The notes under the pieces are model-generated. The model ran no database searches, was not told the DNA's origin, and saw only the letters and a list, made by a program, of their open reading frames with translations. A stretch of DNA of 64,000 nt from Megalobrama amblycephala (lineage: Eukaryota > Chordata > Actinopteri > Cypriniformes > Xenocyprididae), in NCBI RefSeq assembly GCF_018812025.1, contig NC_063049.1, positions 15,147,734 to 15,211,733 of the forward strand, given 5' to 3'. Shown here one piece after another: positions 48,201 through 58,900 of the stretch (positions are counted from its first letter, which is position 1; the number at the start of each line of letters is the position of its first letter). Made by a program: the position numbers and the translations under genes.

Positions 48201-49317
48201 CGTTTCTACACTTATTGATGGCTGTTTTCCCACCTAAAATGATGTAACTTCCTGGAGTGTGACGTCATTACGGGAACATTAAAGGGTTAGTTCACCCAAA
48301 AATGAAAATTCTGTCTTACTTACACTCATGCGTTCCACACCTGTACAATTAAGATCGGATTTCAACAAAAATATCTTAATCTGTGTTCCGAAGATTAACG
48401 AAGGTCTTACGGGTGTGGAACGGCATGAGGTTGAGTAATAAATTACAGAATTTTCATTTTTGGGTGAACTAACCCTTTAAAAGTTAGCACTCAGGGACAT
48501 GGCAAAAATGCATCCACTAAAGGTAGTGAAATTAATATATCATATTTAAAAATAACGAATTTGAAGTTTCTTTCAATTTGAAGGACATTCACGGGAATTA
48601 AGTGCGTTAATTAGTTTTAGCCAAAATCATGGGGTTGATCAGATTCATTTAATTACACCGAGTAGACATATTATAAGTGTAAAGAGTAGTATGGCAATCC
48701 TCCAGCGAGTAAGCTGCCTCAAACCCTAGTGCTCACTTTGTTTTTAGACAGTCGAGGTGCAGTCAGGTGTTTCTGTATTACCTGGTCAGACTCTCTATCT
48801 CTGCTGGGATGCTCTTCAGTCTGTTTCCTCCCAGAGACAGTGACTGTAGTCGCAGCAGCTGCAGACACTGGCTCGGCACCTCCTCGAACCTGTTTCCGCT
48901 CAAATTCAACATTTCCAGTTGCAGAGACCCAAACTGTTTTGGTAGGGAAAACTCATTTAAACGATTATTCTTGGCTATGAGGGTTTTGAGTTTGGTCAGT
49001 CGGGTAATGTCCTCGCAGATGACCGACAGGGTGTTGTTACTTATATCGAGAAACTCCAGGTTAGAGAATAAACAGATTGATTCAGGCAGAACCGTCATTC
49101 GGTTATAACACAGATACAGCTGCTTCGTGTCTTTCCGTCGTTTCTCGCTAACCGTGTCCAAACTCTGATTGTTCAGATTCATTCGGGACAGATCTAAAAC
49201 ACTCTCGGCGCTGCTGGCTCCTTCAAAACCCTCCATTTTATTGGCCGATAACGAAAAAGAATTCCCCTTCTTCTGGTTCAAGCTGTTTTCCAATACTTCG
49301 ACCGAGTTTACTTCCAA
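34638..49317 (-). CDS. lrrc58: lrrc58, four coding exons, exon 3 frameshifted
   Basis: Leucine-rich repeat-containing protein 58, an intracellular LRR protein; I recall reports of a role as a ubiquitin-ligase substrate receptor, held with low certainty. Coding exons are 49317-48782, 40644-40516, 38178-37902 and 34831-34638, all with GT-AG borders and mutually consistent phases (2, 2, 1). LRR units span most of exons 1-3 (LDISNNTLS, LNLSGNRFEEVP, LSLGGNRLKSIP, LYLGGNQISSIP, LSLHNNLLTYLP). The C-terminal Cys-rich part has CPNPKC, FDSCV and YLCSPEC, then an acidic Ser tail. Exon 3 is one base short of the required phase, giving TGA at 38112-38114 after about 243 residues; the expected full length is about 378, close to the family. 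Either this copy is decaying, as may happen to an ohnolog in a polyploid cyprinid, or one base is missing from the assembly. Confidence 0.9.
35528..36935. repeat. 58-63 bp minisatellite in lrrc58 intron 3, about two dozen units
   Basis: Unit: GTAATCAGATTAC, T-run, GATGTTAC, AAGTAAAGGCATTACAAGTG, ACATGCATTAC. Two unit types, about 58 bp and about 63 bp (extra AGTAA in AAGTAAAGTAAGG), often alternate, giving a partial ~121-bp higher-order period. Later units carry variants (TTATGAGTAAA, AACATCCATTAC). Each unit holds the inverted repeat GTAAT-CAG-ATTAC and the palindrome ATGCAT. Confidence 0.95.
37457..37489. repeat. Poly-A tract
   Basis: Run of about 30 A on the plus strand inside lrrc58 intron 3, followed by TATA-rich sequence. 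On the transcribed strand it is poly-T, well away from the splice acceptor. Confidence 0.85.
37902..38178 (-). CDS. lrrc58: lrrc58 exon 3, one-base deletion
   Basis: Acceptor CTCTCACAG, donor GCAG|GTGGGAG. Reads LHSLRSLSLHNNLLTYLPRE-I and then TGA. Reading resumes in another frame as LSLVQLQELSLRGNPLVVRF through CPNPKCA. The exon has 277 bases; its flanking phases require 278. The lost base is at about 38112-38118, where GAGATCTGAGC replaces the expected GAGATCCTGAGC. Confidence 0.92.
38975..40254. mobile_element. Nested element with AAGGCCCCGTATACTTC termini
   Basis: The ends AAGGCCCCGTATACTTCAAA and complement of ...TTTGAAGTATACTGGGGCCTT form inverted repeats of about 25 bp. Outer sequence has GAACGAA / TTCGTT motifs on both sides. 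A foldback element is nested inside it (39542-40081). A related, more decayed copy spans 41608-43883. Confidence 0.85.
39542..40081. mobile_element. Foldback MITE, ~150-bp near-perfect inverted arms
   Basis: Arms begin TACACTCTAAAAAATGCTGG and contain reiterated AACCCAGC / GGGTTGTTTTAACCC sequence. They match with only a few mismatches over about 150 bp. The centre is AT-rich with TTATTAAT repeats. It is the innermost level of a three-deep nest. Confidence 0.92.
40516..40644 (-). CDS. lrrc58: lrrc58 exon 2
   Basis: Acceptor CTCTCTCTAG, donor AACAG|GTAAGTC. 129 bases encoding two LRR units (LELLYLGGNQISSIPAELAN and LPCLTYLVLCDNRIQSVPP). Intact. Confidence 0.93.
40982..42779. repeat. Tandemly duplicated block in lrrc58 intron 1
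   Basis: Segment A (40982-41371) recurs nearly identically at 42163-42556. Segment B (42017-42162) recurs at 42630-42779. The order A-B-A'-B' fits one tandem duplication with a 1,181-bp period, the second copy lacking about 570 bp between A and B. Between A' and B' a 36-bp unit (CATCCAGTGCTTCATAATAC...) is repeated nearly three times. Confidence 0.88.
41389..41540. mobile_element. TTCACCC-family element, half copy
   Basis: GGGGTAGTTCACCCAAAAGT with TCACCCTCAAGCTGTTCTAA. No matching second arm nearby. Present only in the first duplicated unit. Confidence 0.6.
41608..43883. mobile_element. Diverged AAGGCCCTGATATACTTC element, rearranged
   Basis: The left end AAGGCCCTGATATACTTCAA and right end (complement of ...GTGAGTATATCAGGGCCT) match the 38975-40254 family. 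Inner sequence with GAACTTTCCAGAAAAG and TTTGAACTATTATTGGTCG also matches it. The duplication at 40982-42779 and the element at about 43,360-43,762 lie partly inside. Confidence 0.6.
43384..43762. mobile_element. Foldback (43384-43585) and TTCACCC right arm
   Basis: GTGATGGCCGATTTCAAAAC and its complement near 43,585 form an inverted repeat of about 65 bp with GAATCAGTGTATCGAATC-type inner sequence. It is followed by GAAGATTAACGAAGGTCTTA and ATTTGGGTGAATTAACCC, the right arm of a TTCACCC-family element. Confidence 0.7.
43884..44439. other. Unannotated part of lrrc58 intron 1
   Basis: Overlapping short ORFs on both strands show no domains or splice context. No repeat recognised. Confidence 0.4.
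44440..44640. repeat. Dispersed repeat, copy 2 of 4
   Basis: AAGCTCACCAAGGCTGCATT at the left and CAGTGTCACATGATCCTTCA at the right, with CCTGTGATGGCAAAGATGAA between. Same family as 1466-1620, 55046-55290 and 60060-60260. Confidence 0.8.
44641..45165. other. Unannotated part of lrrc58 intron 1
   Basis: A minus-strand frame (44884-44678) reads a hydrophobic stretch then a Ser/Asp-rich tail, but no splice or homology support was found. Confidence 0.35.
45169..45204. repeat. (TA)n microsatellite
   Basis: Uninterrupted TA dinucleotide run. Confidence 0.9.
45205..47848. other. Unannotated part of lrrc58 intron 1
   Basis: Low-complexity, AT-rich. No gene, no clear paired repeats. Small opposed ORFs near 46,415-46,811 have no recognisable domain. 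Confidence 0.45.
47853..48278. mobile_element. TTAA-flanked element with AGTCCCCATGAAATC start
   Basis: Preceded by TTAA (47849-47852), followed by TTAA (48279-48282). The ends AGTCCCCATGA and the complement of TCATTACGGGAACA are weakly inverted. Its right TTAA is shared with the next element. Confidence 0.6.
48283..48476. mobile_element. TTCACCC-family minimal foldback (194 bp)
   Basis: AGGGTTAGTTCACCCAAAAA and its complement form almost fully paired arms, flanked by TTAA (48279-48282 and 48477-48480). It lies about 300 bp inside intron 1 from lrrc58 exon 1. Confidence 0.88.
48782..49317 (-). CDS. lrrc58: lrrc58 exon 1
   Basis: Starts MEVNSVEVLENSLNQ; a second Met at codon 28 (MEGFEGASSAES) is an alternative start. 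LRR units begin near residue 68 (LYLCYNRMTVLPESI) and continue to LKSIPAEIESLT. Donor ACCAG|GTAATAC at 48781. 536 bases, intact. The next exon lies 8.1 kb away. Confidence 0.93.
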
Positions 49318-49720
49318 CTCCAGGCGCCCCGAACATCCATGTGTAACCTAAATTATCCGGCCTAATGGCAGCATTCACACATTACAGTTATCAAAGACGT
49401 TCAGTCTTTAACATTCATGTTTCGGGGCTCTACTGTCGTGTGGCTCCGCCCGACTGCATTAACCCTTTACTAGAACTAGCTAGAGAAAAACTGTACTTTA
49501 AAGTTCCCTTACAACACGCTTATACTACAAACAACTCGAACAAACTCTGTGTTCTCTTCCAGAACTACATATAGGCCTGCAGTCTCTTCTCTTTAAAACT
49601 CAGTGTGAATTGAGGAACATTTGTTTTCTTTAGTTTTCAGGGTCCCTCGCTGGTTATGTAACCACAGCTGTTGCTAAGATTTTCTTATGCAAGCAGTCAG
49701 TGAGTTTCTTTTGACCATCC
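49318..49720 (-). promoter_or_regulatory. Probable lrrc58 5' UTR and promoter region
   Basis: Immediately upstream of the lrrc58 start. The start-proximal part has CpGs and a GC-box-like CTCCGCCC near 49,443. No TATA box is convincing. Inferred from position only. Confidence 0.35.
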
Positions 49721-51178
49721 ATCATCCAATTTCCCGCCTCTTATCCAGGGATATAATTTTCATAACTCGTGGCTGTTTATAGCAAATAATTCTACAGCCG
49801 TGTCTGTGTACAGGGTGCATAATGCATTTGGTCCAGTTTTATACAAACAAGTCCTGTTTTGTAATTGGTTACCCCAGAAAGTAGCATACTAGTGTTGTTA
49901 TTGTCAGCTAAAACTATTAAAAACTAAAACGTTTTGTTATTTGAATTAAAGCTGAAATAACAGAAAATATAAAAAATTGATGAAAAAAATTACACTGTAA
50001 ACTCTAACGCTGAAAATAATGAATTGGTTTGAGTAGGACAAACTTAAATTAAAACAAATTAGTTCAGTCAAATTAACTTTCATGAGTATTTAGAACTTTA
50101 TTTTTCTTTTAAGTTCACAGAACTGATATAGTTTAAGTAAACTGGACTGTTTCATTGTTTTGAGTTTTATGAACTTATTTCTTTTAATTTAGACAAACTT
50201 AAGTTTAACTAAAACTGTGCTGGGATTTCTATTTCCCAGCATGCTTTTCCCATGGCACTCAAAAGGGAGTGTAAATGCTAAAATTAAGTGTTATATTATT
50301 TATTTATTTATTTGTTTTTTGTGCAAGATTAATGTTAAGTGGGAGATTTAGTAGTGATTAATGTTTTGTTATGCTAATTTGGAAGAGTTTCTGTTAATGT
50401 GGGTTTTTGTACACAAGTGGTTTGAGAGCACGTATGTTAAATACTTTATATTGCTGCACTTATTCAGCAAGTGCTATACCATGTTAATGTTAGCATGTTC
50501 TGAATTAGCTTGTTATAGCTAGCTAAGTTTACACTAATAACATTTTTCACGTTGAGGTTACATGAAAATTTTAAGTTAAATGTATTATTTAGTGTACTCA
50601 TTTAAAGTACAAAATAAAAATCTGGCAGTTTTGCTTAAACTGAATTTCTTAACTTAAAAATTCTGAGGCAACTGATTGCCTCAATTTTTTTGAGTTTTGC
50701 CAACTTATTCGTAATATCATTGCGCCTGCTGCACCCATGGTACGGCAGCAAAGTTCCTTGATTATTACGCCGGAATGAGAGTATAGTATATTCCTAGCCA
50801 TATCGGCCTAGAAAATCGCAACTTTTCATTTTCCGTCAGTCTTAGTACACGATGTAACTACAGAAGAGTCAAGTTTTAAATAGGAAAAATATCAAAACTC
50901 TTTGGTCATTTTTTTGAGCGAGATGCTAACGGTCTAATCAGATTCAATAACTATGCTAAGCTATGCTAAAAGTGGTACCGCCAGAATTGGATGAATGGAT
51001 TCAAAAACGGTAAAACTCAACTGTTTAACTCTAGGGGAGTTGGAAAATAAGCTTATTTTCGAAAAAAGTGGAGTGTTCCTTTAAAGGGTTAATTCACCCA
51101 AAAATGAAAATTCTGCCATCAAAAATTCACACAATAAACCGTAAGAATATTTGAGACTTAAGATATCAAACGGTCATA
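49721..51178. other. Intergenic stretch with probable MITE remnants
   Basis: About 49,990-50,720 carries AACTTAAATTAAAACAAATT / AGACAAACTTAAGTTTAACT-type inverted sequence and CTGGGATTTCTATTTCCCAG, like a degenerate MITE. At 51,079-51,130 there is one TTCACCC-family end (TTTAAAGGGTTAATTCACCC). No gene. Confidence 0.45.
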
Positions 51179-52876
51179 CTTTTTATTTTTATATTATTAT
51201 TAGCACACAGTACATATCAAATTATAATCAGAGAAGTAAACATTAATAAAACAGAACAAGAGTTTTTACAATAAAATGTTTTAATTCTGCCCCATTGAAT
51301 AAAACAATCATACAGACATATAAAAGGCAATTGCTAGGTGTCTACCATAATACTGGAAAATTCATGTGCACTGTGTCCTATATTAGGTGGTTTATACCTA
51401 CAGAAGAAGCCACTTAACCCATGGCACACTGTTTGTATATATATAAGGCACTAATTACCACAAAGGATCCGTACTGTTAGTGGAATTACTGGAAATTAAA
51501 CAAGCTCACACACACATGCATTTTGCACACACACACACACACACAAACAAATTCTCCCAATTCGGTAGGAATGCAACTACACTACAGAGGCAATAGCGAC
51601 TCTAATCCTTATTCTGACAGTTATTTTACGTAACAGGTATAAAGTAGTTGCTGGGTCCAGAGTAGTGGTATACCTGGAGGTTTTCGTACAACAATTTAAA
51701 ACATCCTAAACATCAGGCTTTGGTTTCAGGTCACTCCTTCTGTACTCAGTCCCACCTTGGTGAGCTCAACTGCTTAATTAAACTCCTTTATTTTTTATGA
51801 AACCTGGCTTGTTAGTTCATTTTTATCGATTCAAACCCAGCATCAGAGTGAGACTGAGCACAGTGTGAGAGTTTCAGCATGAACTGCCTCTAGCAACTAA
51901 CATAAATACAAGCTCAATGCATTTGTGCAGCAGTGTTCTTCTAATCTATGGAGGTGATCTACTCTAATGGAAGGACTTTCGATGCAATCGCTCATGGCAG
52001 AAAAGGCATGTTTGTCAAGTAATAACATGGTGGGTTTGTTGCCCCATAATGATATTAAAATTCGAAGATATTGTTTGCTCTACTTTACTGAGCCACAATC
52101 TGCTTCTAGTGTTTTATGAGCGTATCTACCATCTAAAGCATGAGAGCAAAGCAGCAAACAGAGGAATACTAACATTAGCACCTTTACGAAAGGTCTCAAG
52201 ACTATGACTGCCTTCATGATGAGAGTGAAAGAGAGAGAGAGCTTCATTCAAGTCACATTTTTATCTGTCAAGCAAGCTCCTACTAGTGTGTAGTTGTTTT
52301 AGCATGACTATCTACCATCTGACTGAGGGATATCTCTAGTTTTGAAGCTCTGAAGTCACAGTTTGATGGATGAACCCGTGTTGTTTTACTCTCTCAACAT
52401 CACTCTCGAACCCTTTCTTATTCTTCGTTCTTCTTCTTTTGCCATTGTCTCAATAAAAAAAAAAAACATATTTCCACATATAACTGTAGACAGACAAACA
52501 AATAAATGGTATAAAGAATAATACATAAAATCAAACAATAGTGAATAAAACAATGGCCCCCATAACAAAGTGCTGAGGCCTCTTCGGCAACGTTTGGAGT
52601 GACACAATCAAACAATTTACAGCACTTGAAGACATACAAATGAACATACAAAATAATGAAAAGCTAATGAAATATGTAGAAAAATACAACCGTAATGTAA
52701 AACACATTAACCAGAGAATAGATGCAGTACGTATAGCAATAAAAGTAATAACCTATTCATTGAAAATGCTGTGATTTTTCCAATAACAGTACGTAATTTC
52801 AGGAATCCTGATTGTGATCAGTAGGAGAGGAATTTGTCCACATCTTCTCCCTCCTCTTGTCTCTCTCTGTCCTGTT
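51179..52876 (-). other. fstl1: fstl1 3' UTR (approximate)
   Basis: Lies between the fstl1 stop and the next repeat. Minus-strand AATAAA signals occur near 51,180-51,190 and 51,787, either of which could end the mRNA. It contains a CA run near 51,521-51,544. No microRNA-like hairpin was evident by eye. Confidence 0.45.
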
Positions 52877-52918
52877 TTAGACCTCCTTTGTGCTGGTCTT
52901 CATCTTCTCCACAGTCTC
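52877..52918 (-). CDS. fstl1: fstl1 last coding exon
   Basis: Acceptor CCTCCATCAG then GAGACTGTGGAG. Encodes [13 protein letters not shown] and TAA at 52877-52879, very like the conserved FSTL1 C-terminus. Confidence 0.92.
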   Translation of the reverse strand, partial: ETVEKMKTSTKEV

Positions 52919-55900
52919 CTGATGGAGGGGAAAAATTACAAGTCAGTCCATTTGTAGGTTCTGCCACAGGCTAACAAACTGACAGTGACGGCTTTTATTT
53001 AACCCTGAAAATCAAAAACAGTTACTAAAATGACATGTAACCCCTTATGAGGAAGGTCACACCTGCAGTTTACAGCCCTTTAAAAAGTATATTAGTCAGA
53101 TGACAAACTATCTCCTCCCTCCAGCTCAACATGCCTTGACCTGAAGTAGCTAGTTTTTAGATTATTAAGTCAATGATGTCCACACAACAAAACACCACTT
53201 ACTAATGTATGTCACATTCAACTTCACTTTTCTTGTTTTAAGAGTTAGTGTATGAAGTAGTGTAAGACTATAAAATGCTCCTTAAATCAGCAAGCTCCTG
53301 CTTTTGCTGATGGATTCAGTGTGTGTGCCTGTAGTGTATTATGTGAAGTGATAAACACTAAGTAAAAACACATTTGCTGAGCGCTTCCTATTTAAGGAGC
53401 TCTCTTGGCATTATATCTAAAATGGATGTTGAACTTGGTAAGACACTTGGCCTACAAGTTACTGTAGTTGAGTTCAACAGAGTTGATATTAGCATGTTGC
53501 TCCCAGAGATATATTGGGTAAAATGGTTGATTTTTAATTAGATTAAATTACACTACCATTCAAAAGTTTGGAGTCGTTAAGTTCCATTACAAAGTGGAAC
53601 TCTATGCTGCATCAAGAAAGATACACGTTATGGGGGACACCCTCGTGAGCCAAATTCTGAAGCACATGTGGTATCCAGCAATTTTAATCTTTGGCTACTA
53701 CAGTCAGGTGATGCCCAGAAAGGACGTCATCGACTTTCTTTGTCTTCAGGAAAGCCGTTTGTCTGTCTGCTAGTTCTGCAGCTCTCATGCCAGATCCAGA
53801 AGCACGGTCTGCATTTTCTTTCGATCTGGCAGAGAGCATGCTATTGGGCTGATCTAGTTCTGAAGAATTAGACGTGGCAGGAGTTGATGCAGAAGAGTTG
53901 AGTGAGCCTGCTTCCTCCCTCACCCCTACATACAGTATGAGGAGCTTTTTGACGTAATGCCCCAGACCAAGCTGAGTTTAGATTGGTCTGTGGACACAGA
54001 GGAAATCGCTCCCTGCAGGTTAAGATGAGTGCTTCCTCATGTGTCATGAGCGTCCCGACCCATTGAGCCTTCCATTTATTCCCGATCTTCATGATGAGTT
54101 CACGAGATTGTGGGATAAACCATAAATCTCAACGCGTGTTCACACTCCTGTGGCAAACAGTTACGCTAATATCAAAGGGCTTGCTGAAGACAACTATGCA
54201 GGGATGCCCCTGGTAGAAGATGCGCTTGTGAGAAGATGTGTCTTGTACCTGATGACATCTAGGCTGCTGCTCACACTGTGGGCCACTCCATCACTGCCTT
54301 AGTAGCAACGGAAAAGTATTTATAGCTTCGGGACTCAAGAAAAAAGACAAAGCTTTTCTTCTTGATGCCCCGGTGTCACCTTCGAGACACCCACTGTTGA
54401 GACAGTGGTCCAAAAGTTCAAGGAGGCGAAGATTAAGTCCTCAGTATTCGAATGGTACCTCGCTGTGGTCGAGATCCTACATCCCCTCTCCAGACGGAAA
54501 GTGTTGTCGCCTGCGCCCCACCTCCAAGGAGTTGGGGCTTAAAGCACTGACCTCGCAAAAAGGAGACCCGATTTGGGTAGAGGGCTTCACTAAGGGTTTG
54601 ACGGCAATGTTTTTTGGTCCTCAGAGGAGGATTGGCAGTCACATCCCATGATGATCAGCCATGGAAGGCTAGGAGAAGCAGGGTTTTTAACCCTAATGCC
54701 CGCTCGTTGGGTCTCCCTAAGAAACTTTGCCGTGTTTCTTGGTAGAGCAGGCAATTGAGAGGACACAGTTCTCTCTTGAGGACTGTCCCCCTTAGTAGAA
54801 TGGGATGCTTTACTCTTTGTGCTCCTTTGACTAGGTTGTCCCTCTGAGATGAATGGCTGTAATAGCCCTCTAGTCTGCCCCGCCTTACTTCACAATGAGT
54901 TTCACTCTACCTAATCAGCTACTTTTGCGTCATAATGGACCAGAAAGTATGAGTGGTAGGGGTTTGTGACTGTGTGTTTCAGACACCTGCTCACGTGGGT
55001 GTTCTACATAGCCTCATCTTGAGGCAATTTTTTTTTTAAAGACGTCTCTTAAGCTCACCAAGGCTGCATTTACTTGGTCCAAAATAAAGTAAAAACAGTA
55101 ATATGGTGAAATATTTCAATTTAAAATAGCTGTTTTCTATTTGAATATATTTTAAAATGTTTATTCCTGTGATGGCAAAGCTGAATTTCTTATTATTATC
55201 AATGTTGAAAACAGTTTTATTTTTTATATTTTAAATATTTTTTTTTGTCGAAACCGTGATAACAGGAAACCAGGATTATTTGATTAATAGAAAGTTCAAA
55301 AGAACAGCTATTATGGCATTTTCTTTATTAGATGGGACAGTCAAGGACATTTATTAATTTGTAATAAATAAATGACATTAATTTGTTGTGAATGAATTCA
55401 GTCAGCTGACCTGATGCTTGTTGAGTTCAGCCACACGGCGGGTCCACTCCTCTTCAGTCATCTCTTCATCCCCATTAGTGTCGATAACTGGGCTTTTCTC
55501 TATGGAGCCATTCAGTCTCATTATCATTTCATTATAAAATGAAAATTCATTATAAAATCAGTACTTCTTATTTAAGGAAAAGTGGGGCAAGATGTGTCAG
55601 TCCCTTAACCTAAGAAACCTTCTTGTAATGTAATGTGATCAAATACAGTTTTCAGAACTTCAGAACTGTCACTTCACCACTTTTTAGGCAAGTCATATGG
55701 CTCTATATTGTCAATGCATTCTGAAATATAACATCCTGAAATATAATTTAATATTACTATCTCAGTCTCCTTTCACCTTGAAGGATTATTTCACTTTCAA
55801 ATGAAAATGACCCCAAGCTTTACTCACCCTCAAGCCATCCTAGGTGTATATGACTTTCTTCTTTCTGATGAACACAATCCGAGATATATTAAAGGTCCCG

Positions 55901-58900
55901 TTTTTCGTGGTTTTTTGAAGCTTTGATTGTGTTTATGGTGTGCAATATAACATGTGTTCATGTTTTGTGTGTAAAAAACCCCCAGTATTTTTCACATAAT
56001 TTACTTATCTGTATACCGCTGTTTCCACTGTCATAAAAACGGGCTGATGACTTCCTTGTTCTATGAAGTCCCTCCTTCAGAAATACGTAACGAGTTCTGA
56101 TTGTGCCAGCGGTTCCTGTGTTGTGATTCGACAGCAGCTTAGCGTACCTTGCCCGGAAAGGTCACGCCTCTTACCATAACGTGGAGATGCACGCGCTCAG
56201 TGTTATTGTAAACATGTCTTTAATTTTACCCTATCAATTTGAGCCGGAATCAGACCCGGTGATTGGACTGCGGAATGAAAATAACAGCGTTTCGACGACA
56301 TGGCGACAAACACACTGTACAAACGCAACTCTTGTGTATTCCTGTGGGCGGAGGTTAGTCAAAAAACTGTTTTAGTGACGTCATTAAAGAAGGAAGTAGA
56401 GGGATGTAGTCCAAACTGGCCGTTCGATGTAGGCGACTTCTGTTAAATAAAATATCTCGCTTGGCATTGAACTTTGAGCTTTAAAATTTTAAAGATTTTA
56501 TTTATACTCTAACAACAACATTACACACTAACTAAAGTTTGAAACATAGGATCACGAAGAACGGGACCTTTAATATACAGTGCTCAGCGTAAATGAGTAC
56601 ACCCCCTTTGAAAAGTAACATTTTAAACAATATCTCAATGAACACAAAAACTATTTCCAAAATGTTGACAAGACTAAGTTTAATATAACATCTGTTTAAC
56701 TTATAACATGAAAGTAAGATTAATAATATAACTTAGATTACACATTTTTCAGTTTTACTCAAATTAGGGTGATGCAAAAATGAGTACACCCCACAACAAA
56801 AATTACTACATCTAGTACTTTGTATGGCCTCTATGATTTTTAATGACAGCACCAAGTCTTCTAGGCATGGAATGAACAAGTTGCTGACATTTGGCAACAT
56901 CTATCTTTTCCATTCTTCAAGAATGACCTCTTTTAGAGACTGGATGCTGGATGGAGAGTGATGCTCAACTTGTCTCTTCAGAATTCCCCATAGGTGTTCG
57001 ATTGGGTTCAGATCAGGAGCCACTGAATCACTTTCACCCTGTTCTTCTTTAGAAATCCAACAGTGGCCTTAGATGTGTGTTTAGGATCATTGTCATGTTG
57101 GAAAAGTGCACGACGACCAAGGACACGGAGTGATGGTAGCATCTTCTCTTTTAGTATAGAGCAGTACATCTGTGAATTCATGATTGGCCCTGGCAAACTC
57201 TAGGCGGGATTTTTGTGTGCCTGGGCTTTAGGAGAGGCTTCTTTTGTGGACGGCACTCATGCATGTCATTCCTCTTCAGTGTACGCCATATTGTGTCACG
57301 GGAAGTAGTCACCCCAGTTTGGCTTTCTACTTCTTTAGATAACTGCAGTGAACTTGCATGCTGATTTTCTTCAACCCTTCTCATCAGAAGACGCTCCTGT
57401 CGAGGTGTTAACTTCCGTGGATGACCTGGATGTCTCTGTGAGATGGTTGCAGTTCCATTTTTTTTTTAATTTTTGTACCACTTTTGCTACAGCATTCTGA
57501 CTGATAAGTAAAGCTTTGCTGATCTTCTTGTAGCCTTCAACTTTCTGATGTAAAGAAATTATTTTCTTTCTCAGGTCTTGTGACATTTCTCTTCCATGTG
57601 GTGCCATTGCTGACAGCATGAAATGCGAAGGGGTTTTAAGACCCTTTTATAGTCAACTGTCTGCTGGACACCAGTGTAATGAACAATTAGACACACCTGT
57701 GGTTGAATTCTTGTTAAATTAGACATTTGTAGTCTAAAATTTAGCTTTGCCCCAGTGGGGTGTACTCATTTTTGCATCACCCTAATTTGAGTAAAACTGA
57801 AAATTTTGTTCTCCAAGTTATATTATTAACCTTACTTTCATGTTATAAGTTAAACAGATGTTATATAACTTAGTCTTGTCAACATGTTGGAAATTGTTTT
57901 CATGTTCATTGAGATATTGTTTAAAATGTTACTTTTCAAAGGGGGTGTACTCATTTACGCTGAGCACTGTATATCCTGACGCATCTGAGCTTTATAGAGA
58001 AAGTGAACTAATCCTTTTAACTACACAGTGCAATGTGGCAAAGATTACCCCCACTCTCCGCTAATCTATCAAAATATGATATCATGAATCTGGTTATTTA
58101 AACTCACCATCACAAGTCATGGCAGTGCAGACCCAGTTTCCACATGCACAGACACAGCGGTTGCACTCCACCTGTGTCTCGGCACCATCCTCATAGGTCT
58201 CATCCTCCAGAGCACATTCTGTAATAATACACAAACCATGTTACCACATGAATGGAGAAACAAAATATTTGCTCCAAAAATATGCTATAATTTCCAAAAC
58301 CAGAAGGCTCCAAAAATTAGACACTGATTACCTTGCTTAACACTTTATTCTTTATAAACTAATTTAAAATCTGTGAAATCTCTCTGAACATAGCCAGCCA
58401 TTTTGTGTGAAAGGCATGCATTACACAAAAAGTGCCTCCAATCAAATATGCCTGTGTCCCAGATTCCCAAATACAAAACAGGAAATTACTGTAGAATGAC
58501 TATGGTGCATCCAGGGGAAACTAGAGTAAATGAATATGACTGAATTGTGCAGCTGAACAATCATGGCAAGCTGAAGCCAGGACATCTGCTTTTGATTCTG
58601 AAAGATACAACAATGCGGCATTAAATGCTGTCATGTTGTAAGTAAGTTCAATATCAACAGAATTTGCTAAATGTGATATACCCTTCTTCAGATATTTATA
58701 TTGTTGCTTTTTCAGCCTTTGATGAATCTAGATTTTCATGATCTAAGCAGTATTTTTATGAATATTTATATACTATTATAGTATTTATTTATATTTTGAA
58801 TGAGCTTTTATTTTTATATTTTCAGTTTTAATTTTCAAATTTTAGCTTTTTTTATTAGTTTTTTCTATTTAGCCTTTTTTCAGTTTTATTAATTTTTGTT

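Larger units (their letters stand above)
55781..58015. mobile_element. TTCACCC-family element holding two insertions
   Basis: Left arm GGATTATTTCACTTTCAAAT with CACCCTCAAGCCATCCTAGG. Right remnant GAGAAAGTGAACTAATCC near 58,015. A TTAA element (55893-56569) and a Tc1-like element (56578-57969) sit side by side inside. Confidence 0.65.

Noticed and set aside
48035..48247. ORF starting MAGQPVATIANDPTIQSI
   Set aside because: Lies inside the TTAA-flanked element at 47853-48278, with no splice or domain support.
51179..52876. Possible microRNA hairpin in the fstl1 3' UTR (human FSTL1 hosts miR-198)
   Set aside because: No convincing hairpin or matching sequence could be found by eye. A folding program and small-RNA data would be decisive.
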